64,000 nucleotides of DNA. Source: Promethearchaeota archaeon. GTDB lineage: Archaea > Asgardarchaeota > Lokiarchaeia > Sigyniarchaeales > SOKP01. The notes beneath the pieces were generated by a model that was not told where the DNA came from, made no database searches, and saw only the letters and a list, made by a program, of their open reading frames with translations. Within the stretch, counting starts at the first letter, position 1. Every line of letters begins with the position of its first letter. The stretch is taken from contig JAUVXW010000005.1 in NCBI GenBank assembly GCA_030603385.1, positions 62,001-126,000 of the forward strand. The letters run 5' to 3'. Below are positions 8,198 through 16,913 of this stretch, piece after piece. Made by a program: the position numbers and the translations under genes.

Positions 8198-9178
8198 TTG
8201 GTATACTTTAATAAGAATGATTATCAGTATAGAATTATGAAAATTTCAAATTTTAATACTAATTCTCCACTTATTCATACTTATTCTATCGTGGCAAGAG
8301 ATCCAAAAACAGGACAAATGGGTGTAGGAGTACAGAGTCATTATTTCTCAGTAGGTTCCGTTGTAGATTGGGGGCGTTCTGGAGTTGGTGTAGTAGCCAC
8401 ACAATCGTTTGTAAACAAATCTTTTGGATTAAGAGGTCTTGATCTAATGGAACAAGGAAAATCACCAGAAGAAGCATTAAAGATATTACTTTCAGATGAC
8501 GAAGGAAAAGATGTAAGACAAGTTGCTTTATTAGATAATCAAGGTAAGACCGCTGTTCATACGGGATCAAAGTGTATTAAATATGCTGGGCATGAAAAAG
8601 GAGAGAATTTTTCAGTTCAAGCAAATATGATGTTAACGGATAAAGTTTGGCCAGCTATGGCTAAGGCTTTTAAAAAAAATAAAAACTTACCTCTACCTGA
8701 GAGAATAGTAAAGACATTGGAGGCAGCAGAAGCAGAAGGAGGAGATATAAGAGGAAAGCAATCAGCAGCCATATTAATTGTAAAAGGTGAGCAAGTCGAA
8801 AACAAATGGGACGATCCTTTTATTGACATTAGGGTTGAAGATCATCCTGAACCTTTAAAAGAACTTAATAGACTATTGAAACTCTGGAGAGCTTATGAAA
8901 ATATGGATAAAGGAGATATTGCTATGGAAAAAGGCGATACAAATAAAGCCCTAGAAGAGTATAACAATGCAAGAGAAATGTTCCCTGACAATCTTGAAAT
9001 GAAATATTGGACAGCCATATCTCTAGCTAATAAAAATCAAATTGAGGCGGCATTACCACTATTAAAAGAAATTTTTGAAAAGGATAATAATTGGCGAATA
9101 CTTACGGAAAGGCTCCCCGAAGTGGAAATATTAAATATATCAGAAAATGATTTGAATAAAATATTAAATTTAACGTGA
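8198..9178 (+). CDS. DUF1028 (Ntn-hydrolase-like) protein with C-terminal TPR-like extension
   Basis: The first 220 residues match DUF1028: THTYSIVARDPKTGQ-like opening, GVGVQSHYFSVGSVV, GVVATQS, GLDLMEQGKSPEEAL, SVQANMM. The family has an Ntn-hydrolase-like fold, and its reaction is uncertain. The remaining roughly 100 residues form helical TPR-like repeats (DIAMEKGDTNKALEEYNNA). The open frame begins at TTG 8198, but ATG 8237 (MKISNFN) is a better start because the conserved domain begins a few residues later. The stop overlaps the start of the alcohol dehydrogenase gene, so the two are translationally coupled. Confidence 0.8.
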   Translation: MVYFNKNDYQYRIMKISNFNTNSPLIHTYSIVARDPKTGQMGVGVQSHYFSVGSVVDWGRSGVGVVATQSFVNKSFGLRGLDLMEQGKSPEEALKILLSDDEGKDVRQVALLDNQGKTAVHTGSKCIKYAGHEKGENFSVQANMMLTDKVWPAMAKAFKKNKNLPLPERIVKTLEAAEAEGGDIRGKQSAAILIVKGEQVENKWDDPFIDIRVEDHPEPLKELNRLLKLWRAYENMDKGDIAMEKGDTNKALEEYNNAREMFPDNLEMKYWTAISLANKNQIEAALPLLKEIFEKDNNWRILTERLPEVEILNISENDLNKILNLT

Positions 9179-10233
9179 AAAGTATGAAAGTTGCACGATA
9201 TTATAATAATAATGATATAAGAGAAGACGAAATCCCTAAACCTGTAATTGGTCCAGGAGAAATTTTAGTAAAAGTAAAAAAATCTGGGATTTGTGGTTCA
9301 GATATACTAGAATATTATCGATTTGCTAAAATGAAGAAATTAGGTGTCGATTCTCTAATTTTAGGTCACGAAATAGCAGGCGACATTGTTGAGAAAAGTG
9401 AAACAGTCAAACATTTGAAAGTTGGGGATCGTGTATTTGTTTCTCATCATGTGCCTTGTTTTGAATGTCATTATTGTAAACAAGGGCATCAAACTGCTTG
9501 TAACTTACTCCATAATACTAATTATGATCCTGGTGGCTTTGCTGAATTTGTACGTATACCTAAGATCAATATTGAAAAAAAAGGTGTATATGTTTTAGAT
9601 AGAAGCGTATCTTATGAAGAGGCTGTCTTTATAGAACCACTTGGTTGTGTATGTCGAGCACAACGATTGGCGAATGTGAAGAAAGGATTAACTGTTTTAA
9701 TTTTAGGATGTGGCACATCAGGATTATTACATATACAATTGGCGAAAGTTAGGGGCGTAAAAAATATTATTGCCACCGATATAAATGAGTTTAGACTTCA
9801 GAAAGCAAAAGAATTCGGGGCTGATACTGTATTTCATGCTAATGTAGATCTTACAAGAGAAATTCAAGAAATAAACAAGTTTAGATTAGCCGATATTGTA
9901 ATTGTATGCACTGGGGCTACATCAGCTGCACAACAAGCCTTGGAATGTGCAGCATCAGGGAGCAAGATTATTTTCTTTGCAGTTCCAGAGCCAGGTATTA
10001 ACCTTGAAGTCCCTATTAATAAATATTGGAGAAATGAAATAACAATTATGACATCTTATGGGGCAGCTCCGCAAAATCTTGATGAGGCATATAATTGGAT
10101 TCTCTCAAAAAGAATTAACGTTGTAGATTTAATCACCCATAGATTTCCACTTTCTAAAGCTAAGGAAGCATTTAAAGTTGTATGCGAAGCAAAAGAATCT
10201 ATAAAAGTAATTTTAAAAACAGAAGGGGATTAA
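9175..10233 (+). CDS. Zinc-dependent medium-chain alcohol/polyol dehydrogenase
   Basis: This 352-aa MDR-family enzyme oxidises an alcohol or polyol with NAD(P). The catalytic zinc ligands are in C40-GSD and GH65E. The structural zinc cluster is C95, C98, C101, C109 (C-x2-C-x2-C-x7-C). The cofactor motif GCGTSGLLHIQLA and acidic D after the second strand (IIATDI) favour NAD. It resembles threonine or sorbitol dehydrogenases. Its GTG start overlaps the DUF1028 stop (GTGA), indicating coupled translation; ATG 9184 is an alternative. The context of hydrolases and aldolase suggests sugar-acid or amino-alcohol catabolism. Confidence 0.85.
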   Translation: MKSMKVARYYNNNDIREDEIPKPVIGPGEILVKVKKSGICGSDILEYYRFAKMKKLGVDSLILGHEIAGDIVEKSETVKHLKVGDRVFVSHHVPCFECHYCKQGHQTACNLLHNTNYDPGGFAEFVRIPKINIEKKGVYVLDRSVSYEEAVFIEPLGCVCRAQRLANVKKGLTVLILGCGTSGLLHIQLAKVRGVKNIIATDINEFRLQKAKEFGADTVFHANVDLTREIQEINKFRLADIVIVCTGATSAAQQALECAASGSKIIFFAVPEPGINLEVPINKYWRNEITIMTSYGAAPQNLDEAYNWILSKRINVVDLITHRFPLSKAKEAFKVVCEAKESIKVILKTEGD

Positions 10234-10245
10234 ACCTTCTCAATA

Positions 10246-10479
10246 TTATCCTATAAATCTTGTTTGGACTTGTTCATATAGATTAGTTCCATAAATGGTC
10301 TTTAAACTGATAAAAGACCCTAAAACTATAAGGATTATTGGTGGTACAATTATATATATGATAGCATTTTGGCCAATTACTACTTTAAATGGCCCATCTC
10401 CCTGAAGAATAGCAGCTAGTGGAAGACTTAAAGGATATCTAAAAATAAATGCCAGTATTATAGCTAATCCGTGATTCAA
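10246..10479 (-). CDS. Small membrane protein, possibly a transporter remnant
   Basis: A 77-aa frame from TTG 10479 with two strongly hydrophobic segments (residues 2-25 and 38-58), ending EQVQTRFIG. The frame stays open upstream into the amidohydrolase region without an ATG, so the start is doubtful. The sequence looks like the C-terminal end of a polytopic permease (membrane helix, short basic tail). It may be a residual fragment of a lost transporter rather than a functional gene. Confidence 0.35.
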   Translation of the reverse strand: MNHGLAIILAFIFRYPLSLPLAAILQGDGPFKVVIGQNAIIYIIVPPIILIVLGSFISLKTIYGTNLYEQVQTRFIG

Positions 10480-10540
10480 CTCAGTATTGGATAAAAAATA
10501 TGATAAAAATAATAAAATTAGATAGTTGCTTGCTCGAGGT

Positions 10541-11467
10541 TTATTTTAGATCTAATAGCTTAGCTGCATTTCCTCCTAAAATTGCATCAATTTCTTCTTT
10601 TGTAAAACTAATTCCAGGGGGTGCTTCTTTAGGAAGGTTTTTAATTCTTTCAATTAGGTCTTTCACAGGTAGAATAACGTCATAAATAGGACTATCAGAG
10701 CCAAAAAGCACACTTTCAACACCCACATAATCAATAATATCTCTGAGTTCTCGGCAAAATAATTCGAATTTTCCAAAAGCTAAAGGACCCCACATGGCTA
10801 AATCTCCATAGAGATTTGGATGGAATGCGGCAAGTGCAGCCCAAGGTCTCCAATTGATTTGCCCCATGTGAGCCGCAATTATTCTAAGATTAGGAAAGTC
10901 AGCTAAAATATCAGAAAGCAATGAAGGTTCAGTATATTTACTACGTCTATTCTTAAGTGGTCCAGTGTGCGTCAGTAATATTCCATTGTTTTTTTCTAAG
11001 TAATCTAATAATAGGTAGGATTCTGGACTTGTGGGATCAAATCCGTTATCTGGATGATATTTTAAACCTTTCATGCCAAATTCTTCAAAACATTGTTTCA
11101 ACATATCCAAGGCTTCTGGTCGTCTTGGATCGATACCAGCAAAAGCGATCAAGTGATGTTGATGATTATTTGCTATATCACTTATTCTTTTATTAATGAT
11201 TTGATTTACTTCTGGTGTGAGTAATTCATTATCGGCATTATCAACATGACAAACAACTGTAAAATCAATCCCTGCATTATCCATAAGTTTGATTAATTTT
11301 TTTCCATCTTTATCACCATATAACTCGGAGCATTTTTGAATTATCAAATTCTCACTCATCGTTATTCCCATAATTTTAGCCATTCTTAAAAGTTCAGGTA
11401 CCATTGCCTTAGCATTTTCACGTTTGTAATCACCTGGGATAAGATGATAATGGACATCTATTATCAT
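10541..11467 (-). CDS. Metal-dependent amidohydrolase (COG2159 type)
   Basis: This 308-aa TIM-barrel hydrolase or decarboxylase is related to the ACMSD/gamma-resorcylate decarboxylase group. Metal-site motifs appear in order: the N-terminal HYH (DVHYHLIPG), KYHPDNG, THTGPLK, AAHMGQINW and FGSDSPIYD. The terminal KEEIDAILGGNAAKLL helix is a family hallmark. The ATG start at 11467 is clear. It is first of a run of minus-strand catabolic genes. Substrate unknown; family members act on carboxylic acids, lactones or amides. Confidence 0.82.
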   Translation of the reverse strand: MIIDVHYHLIPGDYKRENAKAMVPELLRMAKIMGITMSENLIIQKCSELYGDKDGKKLIKLMDNAGIDFTVVCHVDNADNELLTPEVNQIINKRISDIANNHQHHLIAFAGIDPRRPEALDMLKQCFEEFGMKGLKYHPDNGFDPTSPESYLLLDYLEKNNGILLTHTGPLKNRRSKYTEPSLLSDILADFPNLRIIAAHMGQINWRPWAALAAFHPNLYGDLAMWGPLAFGKFELFCRELRDIIDYVGVESVLFGSDSPIYDVILPVKDLIERIKNLPKEAPPGISFTKEEIDAILGGNAAKLLDLK

Positions 11468-11515
11468 TTTTTCTACCTCATTTTCTTATTATAATTTGTT
11501 AAACTCATTAACCTA

Positions 11516-12493
11516 TTAATTTTCTTGTATATTTCGAAAAAATTCACTTCGATGGAGATGTTTTCTTATTATCCATGATTCCCAAAATCTGTATACTTCC
11601 AATACAGCACCCTTCAATTTCTTTTTGGGGAAAAATAAATCCATTTTTAGTAGTTTTTTGACAATCTTATTCTCAGATGTTTCCAATACATCATGAAGTT
11701 TCAGAACTCTATCCACTTTATCTTGGTTATTTTTAATTTTGTGTCTCATATACTCAAATGGGCTTAAATCAGGATTCTTCACGACATAAGAATGGCTTGA
11801 AGTTAGAAATTTTGCGTTTTGTATGAAAAATTTCTCCGCTTTTTTGATATCTTTGATACACTGTGAAATTGAGGCTTCCTTAAATCCATACCATGGTCCA
11901 AAACCTTCGATTTCTGGTTTTGGTTTGTCAAACCCTAGACAGCTGATATGAAATATTTTTTCATCAGGTAAAAAGAACCCAACATGAGCTTTAGAGTGTC
12001 CAGAAAAAGAAATGGAATTAATGTTATAATCTTCAAACTCAAGCGTTTCTCCGGGTTTAAAAGCATTTACATTCTTACACCCTTGATATCCGTTTAATAT
12101 GGCAAATTCCTCAACAATTTCATAATCTAATTCCTCATTAAAACCGAAACCTTGGTAAAAGTTATGTAGATTCAATAAATAATTAGATTCTGGGTAAGGG
12201 GCATGTATAGTTGCTCCAATTTCTTCCCAAGCATGAACATTACATGTATGGTCAAGGTGACCATGAGAGTTAATATAATCGGATATAGGTCCATAAATGT
12301 TATTAAGCAAATTAACATATTTTTGTTCTATATTCAGATCGAGGGATATTGTACTATTATTGCGCTTTTTTTTAGGTAAAATTAAAAGTCCATCACAGCA
12401 AGAAAAAAAATATGGTGGATCTGTTTGATGAACAAGAAGTATATCTTCCGATACTTCTGTGATTTCAAGATTATCTATTTTTGGTAACCGCAT
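11516..12493 (-). CDS. Metallo-beta-lactamase-fold hydrolase
   Basis: This 325-aa cytoplasmic MBL-fold protein carries the metal motif HGHLDHT (about residues 96-102), followed by the GHSKAHVGFF block and a late SSHS. These correspond to the His/Asp ligands of glyoxalase-II-like hydrolases. The C-terminal 70 residues are helical and basic. The ATG start at 12493 is preceded by AGGAT. It sits between an aldolase and an amidohydrolase on the same strand with small gaps, so one operon is likely. A thioester or lactone substrate is possible but unproven. Confidence 0.78.
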   Translation of the reverse strand: MRLPKIDNLEITEVSEDILLVHQTDPPYFFSCCDGLLILPKKKRNNSTISLDLNIEQKYVNLLNNIYGPISDYINSHGHLDHTCNVHAWEEIGATIHAPYPESNYLLNLHNFYQGFGFNEELDYEIVEEFAILNGYQGCKNVNAFKPGETLEFEDYNINSISFSGHSKAHVGFFLPDEKIFHISCLGFDKPKPEIEGFGPWYGFKEASISQCIKDIKKAEKFFIQNAKFLTSSHSYVVKNPDLSPFEYMRHKIKNNQDKVDRVLKLHDVLETSENKIVKKLLKMDLFFPKKKLKGAVLEVYRFWESWIIRKHLHRSEFFRNIQEN

Positions 12494-12526
12494 AAAGGAT
12501 CTTAAATAAAAAATAATTGTAGAAAA

Positions 12527-13318
12527 TTAGAGTCCAACCGGACCATTTTGATAGATTTCAAATGCATCATCGACTGAAGCACTTTCATGTACTATTGCCC
12601 TAACAGCTTTTATCATCCCTATTGGTTTATCTGATTGGAAAATATTTCGTCCCATGTCTACGCCAACGGCTCCCTTGTCAATTGCATTCTTTGCCATTTG
12701 TAGTGCTTCTTTTTCTGGAGTTTTCTTTCCACCTGCGATTACTATAGGTACAGGGCAAATACTTGTTACATTTTCAAAATCATCGCAATAATAAGTCTTT
12801 ACAAATGTAGCCCCCATTTCTGCTGCCATTCTACTAGCCATACCTAAATATCTATGGTCTCTAACCATTTCTCTACCAACCGCGGTGACTGCTAGTGCCG
12901 GAATACCATATTCTTGCCCCCAATTCACAAGTTTTGATAAATTCATTAAACTTTGTTTCTCAAATTCTCCCCCAACAAAAATGGAGCAAGTAATTGCTGA
13001 AACGTTTAATCTTATAGCATCTTCAATCGTTACATTAATCTCTTCATTAGAAAGTTCTTTTAACATGCTGGCTCCCGCTGATACCCTTAATACAATTGGA
13101 ATATCAAAATCGGGAGAAACACAACTTCTTAACATTCCTCGTGTAAGCATTAAAGCATCTGCATATTGAAATAATGGGTTTAAATCTCCAAAACATTTTA
13201 ATTGGCCCGGTACATTTCCAAAATATCCATGATCTATAGCTAACATTACGCAATGTCCAGATTTTGGTTTAATTATTCTTGATAATCTATTTTGCATTCC
13301 CCAATCCATTCTATTCAC
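12527..13318 (-). CDS. lsrF-like: LsrF-type aldolase/thiolase
   Basis: This 263-aa class I aldolase of the DeoC/LacD/FBA-I superfamily follows the enterobacterial LsrF sequence almost motif by motif: MDWGMQNRLSRI, MLAIDHGYF, YADALMLTRG, LRSC, ELSNEE, AVTAVGREMVRD, KTYY (Schiff-base lysine K174), CPVPIVIAGGKK and GVDMGRNIFQS. LsrF transfers the acetyl group of 3-hydroxy-5-phosphooxypentane-2,4-dione to CoA in autoinducer-2 breakdown. No other lsr gene is present here, so a different phosphosugar substrate is quite possible. The closeness to a bacterial enzyme suggests horizontal acquisition. Confidence 0.85.
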   Translation of the reverse strand: MNRMDWGMQNRLSRIIKPKSGHCVMLAIDHGYFGNVPGQLKCFGDLNPLFQYADALMLTRGMLRSCVSPDFDIPIVLRVSAGASMLKELSNEEINVTIEDAIRLNVSAITCSIFVGGEFEKQSLMNLSKLVNWGQEYGIPALAVTAVGREMVRDHRYLGMASRMAAEMGATFVKTYYCDDFENVTSICPVPIVIAGGKKTPEKEALQMAKNAIDKGAVGVDMGRNIFQSDKPIGMIKAVRAIVHESASVDDAFEIYQNGPVGL

Positions 13319-13414
13319 TATTTTTTGTTTATTTTTGATTTAATCTAACATTGTAAAATAATTTAGGATCATTATTTTACTTTTACTAAAATTTAGAGAT
13401 TAAAAAAAGAGTAC

Positions 13415-14263
13415 TTAAATGATACTTAAAAATTCTCCAACTCTGCTTTTTATTTTTGAAGCAAGAGTTTTAGAGATATTTCTTCGAATATATTCCTTAA
13501 TTAAATTTAAGCGATAATTACTAATCGTTTTAATTTTTAAATTTTTAGATAATTGTTCAATTAATTCATCCTCATATATTTTCTTAATATCTTGGAGGAT
13601 ATATGTAGCATGGTTAGCCTCATTTATAAGTCTTCCAATATCTTGTTGAAGAAGTTTAAGTTGTTCTTGTTCATCAATGATCTCTAAAGCTCGTTTTACA
13701 ATTCCTTCTTCAAACTTCATTTTCACATTCCAAGGAGTTTGAAAAATATGTTGCTGTGTGTCCATTATTAATGCATCCTTGTCTTTAATATTCAATTTGT
13801 TTAAAGAAGGTCCATCAAGTAAATAGATTGTTTTACTTCCACTAAAACTCTCTGGTAATATCATATCACCAACAGTGTTAAGTATTTCTTCGCTATATTC
13901 AAAATTCTTATCTTTTATGATATAGGAGGGATAATTAAATATTTTGGCATGGATCAGACTAAATATACCATAGATTCCAAACAATTGAATTAATTTTCTG
14001 AGATTGAGTCTTCTTTCCACTTCTTTATCGGTTTCAGGAGTAATTATCGCCATCTGTATATCTATTTTTTCATAGCCCCTAACAACTCCTTTTGTGTCAA
14101 CAAAAACTATAAACTGGTGCTCTGGACATACAGCATTAACGGGTACTTGAATTTTTACTGTGCCAAACTTTTTTTGTGAAAATATAGCTACTGGAATATT
14201 AATATTCTTCGTTTCTCCGCATACTGGACAAGATACTTCAAGTACTTTAAAGGTTTCACTCAT
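13415..14263 (-). CDS. Hypothetical protein with N-terminal zinc-ribbon-like motif
   Basis: A 282-aa soluble protein, family not recognised. The N-terminus carries SCPVCGETK and, 30 residues later, a CPEH pair, which together could form a zinc ribbon (residues 10-50). A strand-rich block follows (FIVFVDTKGVVRGYEKIDI), then a middle domain and a long helical, lysine-rich C-terminus (about residues 180-280) that may be coiled. I have an impression that similar VSCPVCGE...VRGYEKID openings are common in Asgard genomes, but I cannot name a function. It is apparently monocistronic on the minus strand. Confidence 0.6.
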   Translation of the reverse strand: MSETFKVLEVSCPVCGETKNINIPVAIFSQKKFGTVKIQVPVNAVCPEHQFIVFVDTKGVVRGYEKIDIQMAIITPETDKEVERRLNLRKLIQLFGIYGIFSLIHAKIFNYPSYIIKDKNFEYSEEILNTVGDMILPESFSGSKTIYLLDGPSLNKLNIKDKDALIMDTQQHIFQTPWNVKMKFEEGIVKRALEIIDEQEQLKLLQQDIGRLINEANHATYILQDIKKIYEDELIEQLSKNLKIKTISNYRLNLIKEYIRRNISKTLASKIKSRVGEFLSII

Positions 14264-14392
14264 TTTACTATGTATATATTATTTAATAATACTAATAATA
14301 ATACAATAAAACTACATAAAAATTTTAACACATTTTTATCTTAAAGTAAAAATCATCAATAATGTGGATTTTTACTTCTATATAAAAGATAG

Positions 14393-15100
14393 CTACATTA
14401 AAAGTCTAACAAACGAACTTATCCACTTTTCATAGGCCATAACGTAATTATATCCACAAACTTTTTCTAATTCGCTATTCTCGATAATACTATATAATTT
14501 TTTTGCTCCTTCTATTGTTAAATCCTCTGGACCATATGGGTTTAAAACTAAATTTTCGTCTTTAAGAAATACATAATCACAAATAAAGAGTACATCCTCA
14601 AAAACAAAAAATGTAAACCCTGGTGTATGCCCGTTAATATGGAATGCTTTAATGTCGAATAATTTAAAATTTTCTTTAAATTTCTTATCAAATGGATGTT
14701 TTCTCGCAAGAACATGGTTGGAATCTTCTTTATGTATCCATATAAACGCTGTATAATATTCCCTATAAAGATTAGACGCTCCTAGAAAATGGTGATGAGT
14801 AAACAAAATTTTATCCATGGGTTCAAGATCTTTTGAAAATGTAGAAGGGCAATCAATCCAAATTTTTTTCTCACTTATCTCAATACAATATGCTGCATGT
14901 TCAAGTCCTAAGTTTGGATACGAGTTTAATCGTGCTACATTATCTTTTACTTTAGTACTTGTTATTTTATATTTTTGAGAACACTCCTTAGCCGTAATAA
15001 AATTTGTTTTAGATGATCCACAAAAAGGACACTCTTCTGGATAATAATCAATCATATTGTAGCCGCAGATCTTACAAACATATTGAGATTGGTCTAACAT
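14393..15100 (-). CDS. Rubredoxin-like domain fused to an MBL-fold domain with altered active site
   Basis: 235 aa. Residues 9-30 form a rubredoxin or zinc knuckle (CKICGYNM, CPFCGSS). The rest is an MBL fold, but the usual HxHxDH is changed to THHHFLGAS, which lacks the aspartate. GHTPGFTFFV and a late CDYVF are kept. Such proteins may have lost hydrolase activity or use one metal. The knuckle and altered site recall flavodiiron-like redox proteins without FMN. It is closely followed by the D-aminoacylase gene's C-terminus upstream on the same strand (30 bp), so it is probably in that operon. Confidence 0.7.
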   Translation of the reverse strand: MLDQSQYVCKICGYNMIDYYPEECPFCGSSKTNFITAKECSQKYKITSTKVKDNVARLNSYPNLGLEHAAYCIEISEKKIWIDCPSTFSKDLEPMDKILFTHHHFLGASNLYREYYTAFIWIHKEDSNHVLARKHPFDKKFKENFKLFDIKAFHINGHTPGFTFFVFEDVLFICDYVFLKDENLVLNPYGPEDLTIEGAKKLYSIIENSELEKVCGYNYVMAYEKWISSFVRLLM

Positions 15101-15129
15101 TCTTAAAACTGAAGGTTTATCAACTAAAT

Positions 15130-16770
15130 TTATAACTTTATTATTGGTATTCCTGATAATGAACCTGTAAAGCTTCCGTTTTTTAGGGCTAATTCTCCAT
15201 TTACAAAAACATATTCAATACCTTCGGAATATAACCTTGGATTTTCATAAGTAGCCTTATCTATTATATTATCAGGATCAAATATTGTGATATCTGCACA
15301 ATATCCTTCCCTCAATAGACCACGATCCTTTAATCCTAATTTTTGAGCGGGATAAGATGTCATTCTTCTAATTGCGTCTTCTAGAATAAGTAAATTCTTT
15401 TCACGAACATATTTACCTAAAACTTGTGTGAAGCAGCCATTAGCATACGGATTGGGAAAATAATTTGGATCATTTTCTGGAATAATTCTCCCATCAGAAG
15501 CAAACATCGTAAGTGGATGAGTAATCGTTATTATATTATCCTCCTCCGTCATGGAGAGATAGGTTCCATTAACAGACCCTTCTTGTTCAATTAAAACATC
15601 AATGATAACTTGTTTTGGCTTACAATCTTTTTCAATTGCATTCTGATATACTGTTTTGCCATTGTATTGTTTACTTCCGGGTGCGTTTATATATACCTTT
15701 TTCCAATCTTCATGTTGATTGATTTTTAGAAAACTTTTACTGATTAGGTCCATATCTTTATATATTTTATTCCTTAGAGCTTCATCAGTTTTAGATTGTT
15801 TTAGCGTTTCAATAGCACCAGGAATATCTATTTTATCATTTGAGAGATATACCCATGGGGGGACTAACACAAATAAAAATGTTGAGTTTGATGCATGAGG
15901 AAAAACATCAAAGGTAACATCTAAATTGTTCGCACGAGCTTTTTCCACATATTTATATGCTTTTCTTATATCTCCTGGCCAAAATCCAAATGGTTTAAAG
16001 TGACTAATCTCTACCGATATCCCAGATCTAGCAATTTCAATAGCTTCTTTTGTAGCTCTTACGAGTCCGTTGGGAAAGCCTCTAAAGTGAGTAGTATATA
16101 TCCCATTATATTTTTTAACAACTTCACAGAGTTCAATAATCTCATCTGTTTTTGCGAATGATCCTGGGGGATAATCTAAACCAGTGGACATACCAAAAGC
16201 TCCAGCTTTCATTTCTTCTTCAAGTACCCCCTTCATCTCTTTCATTTCAATTTCAGTTGGTAATTTGTTTTCTAACCCTAATGTGTATATCCTTAATGTT
16301 GAATGGCCGATTAATGGAATTATATTAATCGGGATACCTTTCTTTTTTAAACCCTCCAGATAATCATGTAAACTATAAAAGCTAAATTCAGAATCCATCA
16401 TAGAAAGCATTGATTTGAATTGCTCATATGCCTCATCATCCTTACTTGTGTTTGGGTTTATCGGCGTCATAGAAAATCCACAGTTTCCTACTACATGGGT
16501 TGTTACTCCTTGTGTTAATATATTTTCACCACGACTGAACAGCACGGTAAAATCTGAATGTGTGTGAATATCAATAAAGCCTGGTGAAACGATAAGATTA
16601 GATGCATCAATAATTTCATCTACGTCTTTATTTGACATGTCTTGAGAAATTTCCTTTATATATCCGTTATCAATTAAGATATCTGCTTTAAACCAAGGAT
16701 TACCTGTCCCATCAATGATTTTACCATGTTTGATTAAAAATGATTTGCTAGATGATGTATTTTCCTTCAT
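15130..16770 (-). CDS. N-acyl-D-amino-acid deacylase (D-aminoacylase) family
   Basis: This 546-aa amidohydrolase releases D-amino acids or related amines from N-acyl derivatives. Metal motifs: GFIDIHTHSDF (HxH), GNCGFS (the cysteine ligand typical of this family), GHSTLRI, EISHFKPFG, SDGRI, and the closing CADITIFDP segment characteristic of hydantoinase/dihydroorotase relatives. Length is normal. The ATG start at 16770 has a conserved beta-strand opening (FLIKHGKIIDGTG). It may also act on hydantoins or other cyclic amides. Confidence 0.85.
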   Translation of the reverse strand: MKENTSSSKSFLIKHGKIIDGTGNPWFKADILIDNGYIKEISQDMSNKDVDEIIDASNLIVSPGFIDIHTHSDFTVLFSRGENILTQGVTTHVVGNCGFSMTPINPNTSKDDEAYEQFKSMLSMMDSEFSFYSLHDYLEGLKKKGIPINIIPLIGHSTLRIYTLGLENKLPTEIEMKEMKGVLEEEMKAGAFGMSTGLDYPPGSFAKTDEIIELCEVVKKYNGIYTTHFRGFPNGLVRATKEAIEIARSGISVEISHFKPFGFWPGDIRKAYKYVEKARANNLDVTFDVFPHASNSTFLFVLVPPWVYLSNDKIDIPGAIETLKQSKTDEALRNKIYKDMDLISKSFLKINQHEDWKKVYINAPGSKQYNGKTVYQNAIEKDCKPKQVIIDVLIEQEGSVNGTYLSMTEEDNIITITHPLTMFASDGRIIPENDPNYFPNPYANGCFTQVLGKYVREKNLLILEDAIRRMTSYPAQKLGLKDRGLLREGYCADITIFDPDNIIDKATYENPRLYSEGIEYVFVNGELALKNGSFTGSLSGIPIIKL

Positions 16771-16913
16771 AAAATCACTATTTCCATTTTTATATGTATA
16801 TGTTTCTTTTTTTTTGTATATAAATATTGTATTTTCTTTTCTTCTAAACGTTTCTTAAGTTTTATATGTGTTAATACTGAATAATAACTTAATTCACTTA
16901 GTTGGTGTAAAAA

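Noticed and set aside
8286..8570. Long antisense frames such as the 94-aa minus-strand frame inside the DUF1028 gene
   Set aside because: It mirrors the coding frame of a well supported gene and has low-complexity leucine-rich composition without motifs.
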